Shown here in pieces: positions 45,154 to 55,210 of a DNA stretch of 64,000 nucleotides. The stretch spans positions 177,747 to 241,746 of the forward strand of contig NZ_JABTTE010000003.1 in assembly GCF_013303125.1 (NCBI RefSeq). Reading direction: 5' to 3'. Under the pieces are notes generated by a model. That model did no database searches and had not been told where the DNA came from. It was given only the letters and a program-made list of their open reading frames with translations. Source of the DNA: Calidifontibacillus erzurumensis (lineage in GTDB: Bacteria > Bacillota > Bacilli > Bacillales > Bacillaceae_J). The stretch's first letter is position 1. Each line of letters begins with the position of its first letter. Made by a program: the position numbers and the translations under genes.

Positions 45154-47556
45154 TTATAATTTAACTCGCTTCAAACGAAGAGAGTTCGCCACAACTGAAA
45201 TAGAACTGAACGCCATTGCTGCACCGGCTATCCATGGCATCAGCAAGCCAGAGGCAGCAAGGGGTATGCCAGCTGAGTTGTACACAAGCGCCCAAAACAA
45301 ATTTTGACGAATATTTTGCATCGTTTTACGACTTAAGTAAATAGCTTTAGGAATTAACGTTAATTCTCCACCTAAAATTGTCAAATGCGCTGCTTCTATT
45401 GCAACATCTGTTCCTGTACCTATAGCAATTCCAACATCAGCAGTTGCTAAGGCAGGTGCATCATTAATGCCATCACCAACCATTGCCACTTTTTTTCCTT
45501 TTTCTTGCAATTGTTTTACATGTTTAGCTTTATCTTCAGGTAGTACTTCTGCTATCACATTGTCAATTCCTACTTCTCTCGCTATTGCCCGTGCTGTTTT
45601 TTCATTATCACCTGTTAGCATATAAACATCGATATTTAAAGCTTTCAATTGAGCAATTGCTTCTTTTGCCGTTGATTTAACAGTGTCTGCCACAGCAACG
45701 ATGCCAACAACTTCATGATTAATAGCAATAAGCATTGCTGTTTTTCCATCTTCTTCGAATTGGATTAATTTTTCTTCATACGAACCATAATTGATTTTGG
45801 ATTTGTTCATCAATCTTCTAGTTCCTACATGAACAGTATTATTTTCAACCATTGCAATAATACCATGCCCAGGTACTGCTTCGAATTGTGTTGCTTCTAA
45901 CAGAGGAACCTGTTCTTGTTTGGCAAAATCAACGATTGCTTCAGCTATCGGGTGTTCTGAGGCCTTCTCAGCAGCATATAAATATTTTAATGTACGCAAG
46001 TCACTAGTTTCAAAATCAGTAACTTTCGGTTTACCGACAGTAATCGTTCCGGTTTTATCCAATACAACGGCATTAATTTGGTGTGTGATTTCTAAATGTT
46101 CGCCACCTTTAAAAAGAATCCCGTATTCCGCTCCTTTTCCAGTCCCGACCATGATTGATGTTGGTGTGGCAAGACCAAGAGCACAAGGACAAGCGATTAC
46201 TAATACAGCGATCGCAACTTCAAGGCTTTTCGGTAAATCACCTGGTGTAATAAATAAAATCCATATTACAAATGTGAGGATACTAATTGCGACTACTATT
46301 GGAACAAAAATGCCGGAAATAGTGTCGGCCATCCGTTGGATCGGAGCCTTTGACCCTTGGGCTTCTTCGACAATTTTAATAATGCCAGAAAGAGCTGTAT
46401 CTTTCCCAACTTTAGTTGCTTTCATCTTCAATATACCATTTTTATTGATTGTTCCACCAATAAGCGGTGAACCTTCCTCCTTTTCAATCGGCATCGATTC
46501 ACCAGTAATCATTGATTCATCTACCGCTGAACGTCCTGAAATAACGATTCCATCGACCGGTATTTTTTCACCCGGCTTTACAATAATCAACTCACCAACT
46601 ATAACTTGCTCAATTGGAATTTTTATCTCTTTGTTTTCACGAATCACCGTAGCTTCCTTAGCCTGCAAACCTAAAAGTTTTGTAATCGCTTCTGTTGTCC
46701 TGCCTTTGGCTAATGATTCAAAGAGTTTGCCGAGGAGTATTAATGTAATTAAAACAGCACTTGTTTCAAAATACAAATGCGGCATATAATGTGGATTTCC
46801 GATTGTCCGCATCCCTTCTATTAAACTGTAAAAGTAAGCTGCAGATGTTCCCAAAGCAACAAGGACATCCATGTTGGCAGTTTTATTTTTTAATGATTTG
46901 TAAGCTCCTACATAAAACTGCCAGCCAATGTAAAATTGAACTGGTGTTGCCAGTATTAATTGAAACCAAGGATTCATTAATAAATGCGGCATCGGAAGTC
47001 CGAGATCAATAAACGACATATGACCAACCATCGTATAAAGGAGAGGCAATGATAAAATGATTGAGATTATAAGCTTTCTTTTTTTCTCCTGTAAATCTTT
47101 TTCTTTCTGTTTTGCTTTTTCTTCATGAACCTCTTTTAACTTTGCTTCATACCCAAGTTTTTGGATTAAATGAATAATTTCATTAACTGAAATTTGTGCT
47201 GGCACATATTCAATTGTTCCGGTTTCAGTTGCCAAATTGACGGAAACAGTTTTAATCCCCGGCGTTTTTCGAACAACCTTTTCAATACGTGATGAACAAG
47301 CTGAACAGGTCATTCCGTAAATATCGAACTCAACTTTTTCGGTACGAACTCCGTACCCTAATTTTTCAACTTTTTCAAAAATGTCATTTGCATTTACTTT
47401 GTCATCATTATAAATAACCGTCGCATTTTCCATTGCCAAGTTTACTGTTGCTTTTACGCTATCCATTTTATTTAGCACTTTTTCAATTCTTGATGAACAG
47501 GCAGAACAAGTCATTCCAGTAATGCCAAATCGCAACTGTTTCTCACTCATTGCCAT
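45154..47556 (-). CDS. copA: Copper-exporting P1B-type ATPase CopA
   Basis: This 800-residue Cu(I) pump has two N-terminal HMA domains (Cys17/Cys20 and Cys84/Cys87, each GMTCSAC), eight membrane helices, the transmembrane copper motif CPC (456-458) and Asp500 of DKTGT. The SEHP motif and GDGINDAP are intact. CPC with the following ALGLATPTS marks the copper class, in contrast to the cadA gene at 28382. An alternative ATG two codons in is equally plausible as the start. It lies 15 bases behind csoR. Confidence 0.95.
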   Translation of the reverse strand: MAMSEKQLRFGITGMTCSACSSRIEKVLNKMDSVKATVNLAMENATVIYNDDKVNANDIFEKVEKLGYGVRTEKVEFDIYGMTCSACSSRIEKVVRKTPGIKTVSVNLATETGTIEYVPAQISVNEIIHLIQKLGYEAKLKEVHEEKAKQKEKDLQEKKRKLIISIILSLPLLYTMVGHMSFIDLGLPMPHLLMNPWFQLILATPVQFYIGWQFYVGAYKSLKNKTANMDVLVALGTSAAYFYSLIEGMRTIGNPHYMPHLYFETSAVLITLILLGKLFESLAKGRTTEAITKLLGLQAKEATVIRENKEIKIPIEQVIVGELIIVKPGEKIPVDGIVISGRSAVDESMITGESMPIEKEEGSPLIGGTINKNGILKMKATKVGKDTALSGIIKIVEEAQGSKAPIQRMADTISGIFVPIVVAISILTFVIWILFITPGDLPKSLEVAIAVLVIACPCALGLATPTSIMVGTGKGAEYGILFKGGEHLEITHQINAVVLDKTGTITVGKPKVTDFETSDLRTLKYLYAAEKASEHPIAEAIVDFAKQEQVPLLEATQFEAVPGHGIIAMVENNTVHVGTRRLMNKSKINYGSYEEKLIQFEEDGKTAMLIAINHEVVGIVAVADTVKSTAKEAIAQLKALNIDVYMLTGDNEKTARAIAREVGIDNVIAEVLPEDKAKHVKQLQEKGKKVAMVGDGINDAPALATADVGIAIGTGTDVAIEAAHLTILGGELTLIPKAIYLSRKTMQNIRQNLFWALVYNSAGIPLAASGLLMPWIAGAAMAFSSISVVANSLRLKRVKL

Positions 47557-47571
47557 CCACCTTCTTCTCCT

Positions 47572-47895
47572 TTAAGATTTAGTAAATTGCTCAATAACTT
47601 TCATTAACTCTTCAATCGATTCTTTTCCATTTCCGTTTTGGATAGCATCAGCGACACAATGATGTGTATGCTGTTCCAACATTGTTAAGCCAACTTTTTT
47701 CAATGCAGCATTGATTGCTGATATTTGGACTAACACATCAATACAATAGCGATTTTCCTCAATCATCTTTTGCACTCCACGTACTTGACCTTCGATTCTT
47801 TTAAGCCGATTAAGCAACCGTTTTTTTTCATTTTCCGAACGGTTTGTTTCTCTATATTGATGTTGCATCGTCTCATTTGAACAATTTTCATGCAT
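47572..47895 (-). CDS. csoR: Copper-sensing repressor CsoR
   Basis: This 107-residue all-helical repressor belongs to the CsoR/RcnR family. The Cu(I) site is Cys51, His76 and Cys80 (YCIDVL and HTHHC), so it is a copper sensor rather than a nickel or persulfide type. It should bind the operator at 47921-47932 and be released by Cu(I). GAGGTG lies 7 bases before the ATG. It is the first gene of the copper operon. Confidence 0.94.
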   Translation of the reverse strand: MHENCSNETMQHQYRETNRSENEKKRLLNRLKRIEGQVRGVQKMIEENRYCIDVLVQISAINAALKKVGLTMLEQHTHHCVADAIQNGNGKESIEELMKVIEQFTKS

Positions 47896-47917
47896 GAAAT
47901 GTCACCTCTTCATAGAT

Positions 47918-47946
47918 ACTATACCCCCGTATCGTAATTTGGTCAA
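47918..47946 (-). promoter_or_regulatory. csoR-copAZ promoter with CsoR operator in the spacer
   Basis: On the minus strand TTGACC (47946-47941) and TATAGT (47923-47918) are separated by 17 bases. Within the spacer and the -10 edge lies ATACGGGGGTAT (47932-47921), a dyad with a G tract of the type-1 CsoR form. Apo-CsoR here would block RNA polymerase directly. Confidence 0.82.
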
Positions 47947-47952
47947 GAAAAA

Positions 47953-47982
47953 ATACAACAGCCCACAGGTGAGCTGTTGTAT
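47953..47982 (-). terminator. Intrinsic terminator after YppF-like gene
   Basis: On the minus strand ATACAACAGC and GCTGTTGTAT form a 10-bp stem followed by six T residues, which end just before the csoR -35 box. Confidence 0.9.
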
Positions 47983-48031
47983 TAGTATCTCCAATAAACA
48001 GATCTATTTTGCAAACGCTTTCGTATTTCTT

Positions 48032-48205
48032 TTATGCAAGTGTTGCTCCACGTTGATCAAGTTCTTGAATCAATTTTCTGTATTCAACAAATGAAAGTTT
48101 CCCTTGAATATAACCCCTTTTTAAAAAATCTAGCAGATCATTTGCACTTGCAGGTTTTTGTTCCTTTTCAGCGATATACTGTTGAATCAAAACTTCCAAT
48201 GTCAA
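48032..48205 (-). CDS. YppF-like small protein
   Basis: This 57-residue gene has a TTG start six bases after GGGGGG. The product has ANDLLDFLKRGYIQGKLSF followed by EYRKLIQELDQRGA, a good match to the YppF-like family of Bacillus (function unknown). It is helical and soluble. It has its own terminator, which separates it from the copper operon. Confidence 0.7.
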   Translation of the reverse strand: MTLEVLIQQYIAEKEQKPASANDLLDFLKRGYIQGKLSFVEYRKLIQELDQRGATLA

Positions 48206-48353
48206 ATGAATCCCCCCTGTAAATTGTTTATCTATATAATATCATTAAATTACTAGTTACGTAATTTTTTAGAATTTTTAAACTTCCGACAAATTTCTTC
48301 TATTTTTCTACAAGAATATATTTTTAATTTTTTATAAAACACATTTACAAAAT

Positions 48354-48380
48354 AAAAAAGGGCGGTATATGCCCTTTTTT
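48354..48380 (-). terminator. Intrinsic terminator after LysM endopeptidase
   Basis: AAAAAAGGGC and GCCCTTTTTT pair around a 7-base loop; it overlaps the stop of the gene. Confidence 0.85.
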
Positions 48381-49140
48381 ATTTAAGTATTCTTACCACT
48401 TTAACCATCCGTTCTTTCCAATAATAATTAGTATTTGAATAATCTACTCCTTTTGATGATGATGCATGTAAGATCGTATTTGGATCAATAAAAAGGCCGA
48501 CATGATCAATTGTACCATTATAATCCGTATCATAAGAAACTATATCCCCTAATTTTGCTTGGGAAAAAGGAACGATAGATCCAAAATCAGCCTGCTCTTT
48601 AGATGTGCGTGGCAAATAAATTCCGTTTTCTTCATAAACTCTTTTAATAAAAGATGAACAGTCAAATACATCAGTACGATCCATTGATGCTCCATATAAA
48701 TAACCAGCGCCTATGTATTTTTTAGCAGTATTAATGATATCCTGACCGGTCACTATCCTTACCGGAACATTATGATTAGAGGATGGAACATTGATAACTT
48801 GACCGATATATAAAATATTTGGATTAGAGATTTGTGGATTTATTGCAATGAGCTCTGAAATGGTCGTATTAAATTTTTGTGAAATAATATAAAGCGTATC
48901 TCCAGGGGTAACTGTATATTTAGTGATATTATTATCTTCAGATACTTTTAATATTTGACCAGGATAAATTAAATCAGAACTTAATCCGTTCCATTCCATC
49001 AATTGGGAAAGAGTAATATTATGTTGGTAAGCAATTTTCCAAAGGACATCTCCACTTTTAACTGTGTAATTTGCGGCTTCAACTTGCGAGGAAAAAAAGA
49101 GTGATCCAGCAATACTTGCCGTTAGAATAATTTTCTTCAT
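48379..49140 (-). CDS. Secreted LysM-NlpC/P60 endopeptidase
   Basis: This 253-residue cell-wall hydrolase has a signal peptide (residues 1-22), two LysM repeats (about 24-67 and 75-118), a short linker and a C-terminal NlpC/P60 domain. The catalytic set is Cys161 (DVFDCSSF), His213 (IDHVGLF) and His225. It resembles the LytE/CwlS group of D,L-endopeptidases that cut the peptide stems of peptidoglycan. It appears monocistronic, with a terminator directly behind. Confidence 0.9.
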   Translation of the reverse strand: MKKIILTASIAGSLFFSSQVEAANYTVKSGDVLWKIAYQHNITLSQLMEWNGLSSDLIYPGQILKVSEDNNITKYTVTPGDTLYIISQKFNTTISELIAINPQISNPNILYIGQVINVPSSNHNVPVRIVTGQDIINTAKKYIGAGYLYGASMDRTDVFDCSSFIKRVYEENGIYLPRTSKEQADFGSIVPFSQAKLGDIVSYDTDYNGTIDHVGLFIDPNTILHASSSKGVDYSNTNYYWKERMVKVVRILK

Positions 49141-49447
49141 GTTGCCCTCTCCTTTGTTGCAATTCTTAGTTGTATGTCGAATCTAACAATCTATTAGATT
49201 CTAATATGGATTGGTTTCTACAACCTAATCATACCAAAGTTACAAAATAATAGGGCAGGTAATTACTGGTTATTTTCAATCCTATTAAGTAAGAAATTGA
49301 TAAATAAGTAGAAAGCTAAAAGGAGAGTTAATGAAGGGAAAGTTGGTTTGAGCAGGTAGATAATTCGATCGATAATTAAATGTTGGTTAAAAAATACTTA
49401 ATCTATGTATTCCCACACTCAAACCAACTTTATCTTAAACGCACGTT
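49141..49447. other. 307-base intergenic region
   Basis: AT-rich region with no gene, between the LysM endopeptidase promoter side and the ypjP end. A possible imperfect dyad lies near 49376-49441 (AAACCAACTTTAT and related), too weak to call. Confidence 0.4.
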
Positions 49448-50101
49448 TTAACTCCAATGGGGAGGTGTATTTTTGTCCCAATATATTGATCCTAAATCAT
49501 GATGTGTCATAAATTGATCTTCATAGGTGTGATAGTGGAAATTGAACCAATACCCTTCTTTTGGGGGATGGTCACGACGCACATGAAATCTCATTAAGTC
49601 TTTGCCTGTTTTATCATGATAAATATGGAAAATCTTTTCACCTAACCCACTAGCTGGCTTTTCAGTAATTGCTAACTGCCGAAGATCATCCTCACCAACT
49701 TTTTCCGCAAATTCGGAAATCGCTTCTTCTATTTTTGGCAAGATTACTTGCTTAAACTCATCTCCAATGACATTCCCAATACTTTCTCCAAACTTCATCA
49801 TCGACTGCTGTTCAGCTTGTCTCAAAGAGTAGGCGGTAAAAGATGAAATTAATTTTTCATAATCAGTGATCGTCGGTGCAAGCGTTTGCCATGATTGCTC
49901 TTCACTTTCATCCTCATGCTCAATAGGCTCAATCCCATCAATTAACAAATGGTCATTTTGATTTGAAAGACCGCTATTTTCTTTTATATCCTTTACATCT
50001 TTTATATCTTTATCAAGTTCAACAGGAAGTTGCGGAACTATTGTGCCAAAAGTGAGAATAGTAACTGCTGTAACAGCGAGCTTCCTAATCCATAATTTCA
50101 T
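49448..50101 (-). CDS. ypjP: YpjP-like protein
   Basis: This 217-residue protein has an N-terminal hydrophobic signal or anchor (MKLWIRKLAVTAVTIL, residues 1-22), an acidic low-complexity region (about 30-75), and a conserved C-terminal domain FHVRRDHPPKEGYWFNFHYH ending YWDKNTPPHW. It matches YpjP of B. subtilis in length and layout; its function is unknown. It may be exported or membrane-anchored. It appears to be a single gene. Confidence 0.7.
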   Translation of the reverse strand: MKLWIRKLAVTAVTILTFGTIVPQLPVELDKDIKDVKDIKENSGLSNQNDHLLIDGIEPIEHEDESEEQSWQTLAPTITDYEKLISSFTAYSLRQAEQQSMMKFGESIGNVIGDEFKQVILPKIEEAISEFAEKVGEDDLRQLAITEKPASGLGEKIFHIYHDKTGKDLMRFHVRRDHPPKEGYWFNFHYHTYEDQFMTHHDLGSIYWDKNTPPHWS

Positions 50102-50255
50102 CTTTTCCGAATCTCCTTACATTAATAGTTACTATTCATTTTCTCATGAATACCACAAAAAAACTATAATATTGCATATTTTTAATAAACCTGTAAATTT
50201 TGCCATAAAATTGATAGATTTATTAAATTTTCATTACATCGTTAATAAGTAGGGA

Positions 50256-50510
50256 CTATCCTTTTTGTAATTGATCAATTTTACCATGTAAATAAGTAAT
50301 TGCTTCTGTTAAAATATGAATCGCATTTTGGCGATTTTCCCGTTGTTCATACGCTTCTTGAACCAATTCAATCAATTGACGATCTTTTGCTTGTTTCATA
50401 ATATCAAGGACCATTTGTCCTAACTCATTAACATCATTTGCATTTCTAAGTTGAGTTCTAAATTCTAGCACTGCTTCCGTTAACAATTGCAATTTTGTAA
50501 GTTCATCCAT
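50256..50510 (-). CDS. Hypothetical helical protein (84 aa)
   Basis: This small protein is predicted to be nearly all helical and soluble, without cysteines or membrane segments. I do not recognise a family. GAGGAG lies 8 bases before the ATG. It is 23 bases behind the aminotransferase stop on the same strand, so co-transcription with the aminotransferase is likely. Confidence 0.6.
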   Translation of the reverse strand: MDELTKLQLLTEAVLEFRTQLRNANDVNELGQMVLDIMKQAKDRQLIELVQEAYEQRENRQNAIHILTEAITYLHGKIDQLQKG

Positions 50511-50533
50511 CGTTTTTACTCCTCAATCAATAT

Positions 50534-51706
50534 TTATTTATTAAAAATACCACTCTCTCTTATTTTTCGTACCGCTTCTTTTAATACATCCTCCGATTGA
50601 ACAAGAGCGATGCGGACATACCCTTCACCGGATGGACCAAAAGCATTTCCAGGTGTAACAACGACTCCCGCCCTTTCCATTAATTCAAATGCAAATTGTT
50701 TTGAAGTATAATCTTTTGGTATTTCCGCCCAGACAAACATTGTTGCAGAAGGTTTCTCTATATTCCAACCGATCTCTTGTAGTCCTTCAACTAAAACGTT
50801 TCTTCTTGATTCATACCGCTTATTATTTTCCTTCAAAAATTCGTCCCCTTCTAAAAGTGCAGTTGTTGCCGCTTTTTGAATCGGTGCGAAAACTCCATAA
50901 TCTAAGTTTGATTTTAACTTAGCAAGTAATGAAACAATACCGGCATTGCCAATCATATAACCAATTCGGCATCCAGCCATATTATAACTTTTTGATAAGG
51001 AGTTAAATTCAACACCAACATCAAAAGCTCCGTTCGCTTTTAGAAAACTAATTGGTTTATTCCCATCGAATATTAGCTCAGAATAAGCAAAATCATGAAC
51101 AACGACGATATTATATTTTTTTGCAAATGCGACTACTCTTTCAAAGAACGACAAATCTGCTAAAGCTGGTACAGGATTGCCGGGAAAATTTAATATCATC
51201 ATTTTTGCTTTTTCTGCTATATGTTCAGGAATTGCCTCTAAATCAGGTAAAAAACCATTTTCTTTTAATAGCGGCATTGGATAAGCTTTTGCTTTTGCCA
51301 TTTTTACACCTGCTTCATAGGCGGTATAACCTGGATCTGGCACTAAAATAAGATCTCCTTCATCGGCAATTGTCATCGGCAAATGCAAGAGCCCATCTTG
51401 AGATCCCATTAATTGAACAATTTCAGTTTCAGGATTAAATGTTACCCCATAATGTTTTTCATAAAATAGTTTGACGGCTTCGTGAAATTCTTTTGTTCCT
51501 TTTAGTGTATAACCATATTGGTCAGGTGCCTGAACATATTTCGTCAAAGTATCTACGATAAACTTCGGTGGCGGCAAATCTGGACTTCCAATACTTAAAT
51601 CAATCATCTCCGTCCCTTGTGCTTGTTTTTCTTTCTTAAAAGCAGCCAATTCCGAGAATATATTCGTTTCAAAAGATTGAATTAATTTTGATGCTGTAAA
51701 AACCAT
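50534..51706 (-). CDS. Class I/II aminotransferase (LL-DAP aminotransferase-like)
   Basis: This 390-residue PLP enzyme has FNSLSKSYNMAGCRIGY with the PLP-binding Lys, MSLSIGSPDLPPPKF-like N-terminal substrate region and NFPGNPVPALADL. It belongs to the group often called LL-diaminopimelate aminotransferase in Bacillaceae, though the substrate (amino-acid or other) is not fixed by sequence. The ATG at 51706 has GGGGG about 10 bases upstream; the long upstream frame is not coding. Its downstream neighbour is a small unknown protein. Confidence 0.85.
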   Translation of the reverse strand: MVFTASKLIQSFETNIFSELAAFKKEKQAQGTEMIDLSIGSPDLPPPKFIVDTLTKYVQAPDQYGYTLKGTKEFHEAVKLFYEKHYGVTFNPETEIVQLMGSQDGLLHLPMTIADEGDLILVPDPGYTAYEAGVKMAKAKAYPMPLLKENGFLPDLEAIPEHIAEKAKMMILNFPGNPVPALADLSFFERVVAFAKKYNIVVVHDFAYSELIFDGNKPISFLKANGAFDVGVEFNSLSKSYNMAGCRIGYMIGNAGIVSLLAKLKSNLDYGVFAPIQKAATTALLEGDEFLKENNKRYESRRNVLVEGLQEIGWNIEKPSATMFVWAEIPKDYTSKQFAFELMERAGVVVTPGNAFGPSGEGYVRIALVQSEDVLKEAVRKIRESGIFNK

Positions 51707-51887
51707 CCTGTAATTGCCCCCATTTTCTTTATTTAAACAATATTTTACCATAAAATTGATTAAAAAAATTTTGAAAAATAGAAAATTCAAGTGCCATTCT
51801 AAAAAAAAAGACCGTTTCCATCTTAGTGGAAACAATCCTAAAGTGTAAATGGGGGAATGAACGTCTTTCGATGCAATTTTGATCATA

Positions 51888-52022
51888 TTATTTTTTTCTA
51901 TTTCTTCTTCGTGCAGAATCCATTTTTTTCTTTCCTGTTTCCTTCATTGTTGTTCCTTGACCTTCGACCTCTGGTGAACCTAAACCTATTGTAGTCGGAT
52001 CTGCCTTCTTTTGTCTTGACAC
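51888..52022 (-). CDS. YuzL-like small protein
   Basis: This 44-residue basic, disordered protein begins at a GTG (52022), five bases after the strong site GGGAGGTGG, and reads SRQKKADPTTIGLGSPEVEG ending KKKMDSARRRNRKK. It matches the YuzL-like family of Bacillus small proteins of unknown function, abundant in spores or starvation. The longer frame to 52106 has no ribosome site. Confidence 0.65.
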   Translation of the reverse strand: MSRQKKADPTTIGLGSPEVEGQGTTMKETGKKKMDSARRRNRKK

Positions 52023-52412
52023 CAAGGCCACCTCCCAACTGATAAATTTATTATTTTCCATAGGAACAATATTATTCTCTCCATGTAGGAATAAATTAAA
52101 TATCAAAAATTACTGCCAATTTTTTATATGATTAGCCAATCGAAAATCTATCGATTCAATATCTTGAGATTTAACAACGTTCATTTCAAGCATCAGAAGG
52201 ATGAAATGCTAGAATCATTCATTTTCAAAAAGTTATATTATAAAAATGTTTAAGATGAAACAAAACTATTCATTAGAACATTCCTAATAATAGGGACTCA
52301 TTTATAAATGTTTTCCAACAGAATAAATAAATTTTAAAAAAATGGGGATATTTATATCGATGTTCCCTAAATGTCCATTTTGAATAAAGAGTAAACTTAT
52401 AGGAGGTTTAAA
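52023..52412. other. 390-base divergent intergenic region
   Basis: It should contain the promoters of the YuzL-like gene and the NlpC/P60 gene. I see no element worth naming. Confidence 0.45.
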
Positions 52413-52994
52413 ATGTCTATAAAAACACCCTTTGTTCATCGACTAGTGGTGAACATTGCTTTCGTTTTTTGGATCGCTTTAACAATAACGCACTCTCGCG
52501 CCCATGCAACATATACGCCGGATGTAGACTTGCATGCAATAAAAAACGATCTTCCTGTCCCATACGATACAATTATTTCCCATGCATTATCTTTAATTGG
52601 TACACCTTATATGTGGGGCGGTAGTACTCCAAATGGTTTTGATTGCAGCGGATTTATTAAGTACGTGTTTGCAAAAACAGGCGTATATACACCCCGAACA
52701 ATTAGTGAAATTTGGAATTACAGCTCCGATGTTCCAAATCCCAGCATCGGTGATTTAGTTTTTTTCGAAACTTATAAACCTGGACCATCTCATGCTGGCA
52801 TTTACCTTGGAAATGGGAATTTTATACATGCTGGGTCATCATCCGGTGTAAAAATTAGCAATTTAAATAGTAAGTATTGGAAAAGTAAATACATAGGTTC
52901 TAAAAGGATTAACATCATATCGGGACAAAAGAGCGAAAATTCAACTATTCCAATTGGCTCCATATCAGTAAAAAAGGCTCCGTACAGGCAATAA
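52413..52994 (+). CDS. Secreted NlpC/P60 endopeptidase
   Basis: This 193-residue protein has a signal peptide (about residues 1-32) and one NlpC/P60 domain with Cys78 (GFDCSGF), His127 (PSHAGIYLG) and His139 (NFIHAGS). It has no wall-binding repeats, unlike the LysM enzyme at 48379. It probably cleaves peptidoglycan stem peptides. AGGAGG precedes the ATG. Its terminator overlaps the stop. Confidence 0.87.
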   Translation: MSIKTPFVHRLVVNIAFVFWIALTITHSRAHATYTPDVDLHAIKNDLPVPYDTIISHALSLIGTPYMWGGSTPNGFDCSGFIKYVFAKTGVYTPRTISEIWNYSSDVPNPSIGDLVFFETYKPGPSHAGIYLGNGNFIHAGSSSGVKISNLNSKYWKSKYIGSKRINIISGQKSENSTIPIGSISVKKAPYRQ

Positions 52995-53008
52995 TTTGCC
53001 TTGGAGCC
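52976..53008 (+). terminator. Terminator hairpin overlapping NlpC/P60 stop
   Basis: GGCTCC and GGAGCC, enclosing an inner AGGCAA/TTGCCT, pair across the stop codon region, followed by AATTTATT. Confidence 0.75.
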
Positions 53009-53026
53009 AATTTATTAAAAATTGAA

Positions 53027-53266
53027 TTAAATAAACTTTGCTTTTTCAACTAATTTTTTAAGAGCTTCATTTCGTTCGTTTTTTTCTTCTTCACTTACTA
53101 AATCATATTTTTTTAATAAGTGAAAAATTTCATTTAATGTTTCTTGAGACAACTCTGTCCCAATCATACCTCTAACTTCCAAGTAAAGATCTGCGGGTAA
53201 AAAATCTTTTTGGCTTTCTAATTTTTTTTGAACATCTTCCTTTGGATGGTCAATATTACAAGACAT
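53027..53266 (-). CDS. Small hypothetical protein (79 aa)
   Basis: This small, soluble, helix-rich and acidic/basic mixed protein is not recognised. AAGGTGG lies eight bases before the ATG. It is 33 bases downstream of yfmR on the same strand, so it is likely co-transcribed with that gene. Confidence 0.6.
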   Translation of the reverse strand: MSCNIDHPKEDVQKKLESQKDFLPADLYLEVRGMIGTELSQETLNEIFHLLKKYDLVSEEEKNERNEALKKLVEKAKFI

Positions 53267-53299
53267 TGGTTAAGCCACCTTCCATACAAGTATTTTGAT

Positions 53300-55210
53300 C
53301 TACCCTTTTTGTTTTTCAATTTCCATGACGAGTTCTGATAAAGTCTCCCAGCGCTCCATTAATCTTTCTAACTCTTTCGTCAACAACTGTTCTTTTTCAT
53401 ATAATGGTTGAACTTTGGAAAAATCAGCGCCAGCCTCAGCAATTTCTTTCTGAATATCCGCAATTTCTTCCTCTAGCTGCATGATTTTATCTTCAATCGT
53501 TTCCCACTCTTTTTGTTCTTTATAACTTAATTTTAGTTTTTTCGGTTTGGTTTCTTTATTGTGAACTTCTTTTTCTTTTGCTTCTGTTTCTTCCTTTTTG
53601 AGCAGTTCTTGTTTTCTTTTTTCTTCTTCTAAATATTCACTATATGAACCATAGTAAATTCTTATATTTCCGTCCCCTTCATATACAAACAAAAGGTCAC
53701 TAGTTTTATCGAGAAAATAACGATCATGGGAAACCGTTAAAACAACACCTGGAAATTCTTCTAAATAATCTTCCAAAATCGTAAGTGTTTCAATATCCAG
53801 ATCATTTGTAGGCTCATCCAATAATAAGACATTTGGTGCTTCCATTAAAATTTTTAATAAGTAAAGCCGCCTTCTTTCCCCACCTGACAATTTTTTAATA
53901 TACGTATACTGCATTGCCGGTGAAAATAAAAATCGTTCAAGCATTTGAGAGGCGGTTATTTCTTTCCCATCTATCGTTTTAATGACTTGAGCTGTCTCTT
54001 TGATATAATCAATTACCCGCTTGTCTTGGTTCATGTCCCCATTGTCCTGCTTGTAATAACCTATTTTCACCGTTTGACCTACATCAATAGTACCTTCATC
54101 CGGATTGTCAATCCCAGCTAACAAATTAAGCAGGGATGTTTTACCGGACCCATTAGGACCAACGATCCCTATTCTTTCAAGCGGTCTTACGATATAGGAA
54201 AAATTTTTTATCACTGTTTGTTGATCATATTTTATAGTAATATTTTCAATTTCAAATACTTTTTTACCGAGACGGCTTCCACCCACTGCGATGTCAAGCT
54301 CTTCTTTTGGACGGTAGCCTATTTGATTTTGCAGTTGTTCAAAACGCTGAATCCGTGCTTTTTGCTTTGTTGTCCTTGCCTTTGCACCTCTTTTAATCCA
54401 TGCTAGCTCTCTCCTCAGAAGATTTTGGCGCTTTTCCTCATTTGCCGCTGCAATTTCTTCCCGCATTGCTTTTGCTTCTAGGAATGATGAATAATTACCT
54501 TCATAGCTATATAAGTTTCCTTGGTCAATTTCTAAAATACGGTTTGTCACATGATCCAAGAAGTAGCGATCGTGGGTAATGAGTATGATGGAACCTGAAT
54601 AACGGCTAAGGAAGTCTTCTAACCATTGAATTGTTTCAATATCAAGATGGTTTGTCGGTTCATCAAGAATGAGTAAATCTGCAGGTTGAATGAGACTTCT
54701 CGCAATTGCTACTCTCTTTTTCTGTCCACCAGAGAGCTCACTTACATTCTTCGCGTGGTCTTCTATTCCAAGCTTCGTTAAGATTGATTTTGCCTGCGTA
54801 CTTGCATCCCATGCATTCATTGCATCCATTTCATGTTGAACCTTATAAAACGCATCTAGCAATCGTTTGTCATTCGGATTTTTATCCAGTGCATTAACCG
54901 TTTCTTCATATTTTTTCAATAAGCGAATGAGTGGTGTATCCCCATAAAAAATTTCATCCAATATCGTACCGCTCCCAGCAAATTCAGGACTTTGAGGTAA
55001 GTATTCAATCCGATATGATTTCGGTTTGATAATTTCTCCACTATCAGCTGGCTCAACTCCAGCCAAAATTTTTAATAACGTCGATTTTCCAGTCCCATTT
55101 ACACCAATGATCCCAATTCGCTCTTTTTCAGCAACATGAAAGGAAATATCTTTAAATAAAGTTTTATCGCCATAACTTTTTGACAAATTTTCAACTGATA
55201 GTATATTCAT
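53300..55210 (-). CDS. yfmR: ABC-F ATPase YfmR/Uup
   Basis: This 636-residue soluble ABC-F protein has two ATPase domains: Walker A GVNGTGKST (residues 36-44) and GPNGSGKTS, with LSGGQKKR and LSGGERRR signatures and the ILLITHDRYF/LTVSHDRYF boxes. The linker between the domains carries the arm and the RRELAWIKRGAKARTTKQKA basic stretch, and the C-terminus is a coiled coil (about 570-636). This layout and length match YfmR (Uup-like), which relieves ribosomes stalled at proline-rich sequences. It is a cytoplasmic ribosome-binding factor, not a transporter. Confidence 0.85.
   Translation of the reverse strand: MNILSVENLSKSYGDKTLFKDISFHVAEKERIGIIGVNGTGKSTLLKILAGVEPADSGEIIKPKSYRIEYLPQSPEFAGSGTILDEIFYGDTPLIRLLKKYEETVNALDKNPNDKRLLDAFYKVQHEMDAMNAWDASTQAKSILTKLGIEDHAKNVSELSGGQKKRVAIARSLIQPADLLILDEPTNHLDIETIQWLEDFLSRYSGSIILITHDRYFLDHVTNRILEIDQGNLYSYEGNYSSFLEAKAMREEIAAANEEKRQNLLRRELAWIKRGAKARTTKQKARIQRFEQLQNQIGYRPKEELDIAVGGSRLGKKVFEIENITIKYDQQTVIKNFSYIVRPLERIGIVGPNGSGKTSLLNLLAGIDNPDEGTIDVGQTVKIGYYKQDNGDMNQDKRVIDYIKETAQVIKTIDGKEITASQMLERFLFSPAMQYTYIKKLSGGERRRLYLLKILMEAPNVLLLDEPTNDLDIETLTILEDYLEEFPGVVLTVSHDRYFLDKTSDLLFVYEGDGNIRIYYGSYSEYLEEEKRKQELLKKEETEAKEKEVHNKETKPKKLKLSYKEQKEWETIEDKIMQLEEEIADIQKEIAEAGADFSKVQPLYEKEQLLTKELERLMERWETLSELVMEIEKQKG

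Noticed and set aside
48007..48024. cre-like sequence (TTGCAAACGCTTTCG)
   Set aside because: It differs from the cre consensus and lies between the stop codon and the terminator of the YppF-like gene, where CcpA control is unlikely.
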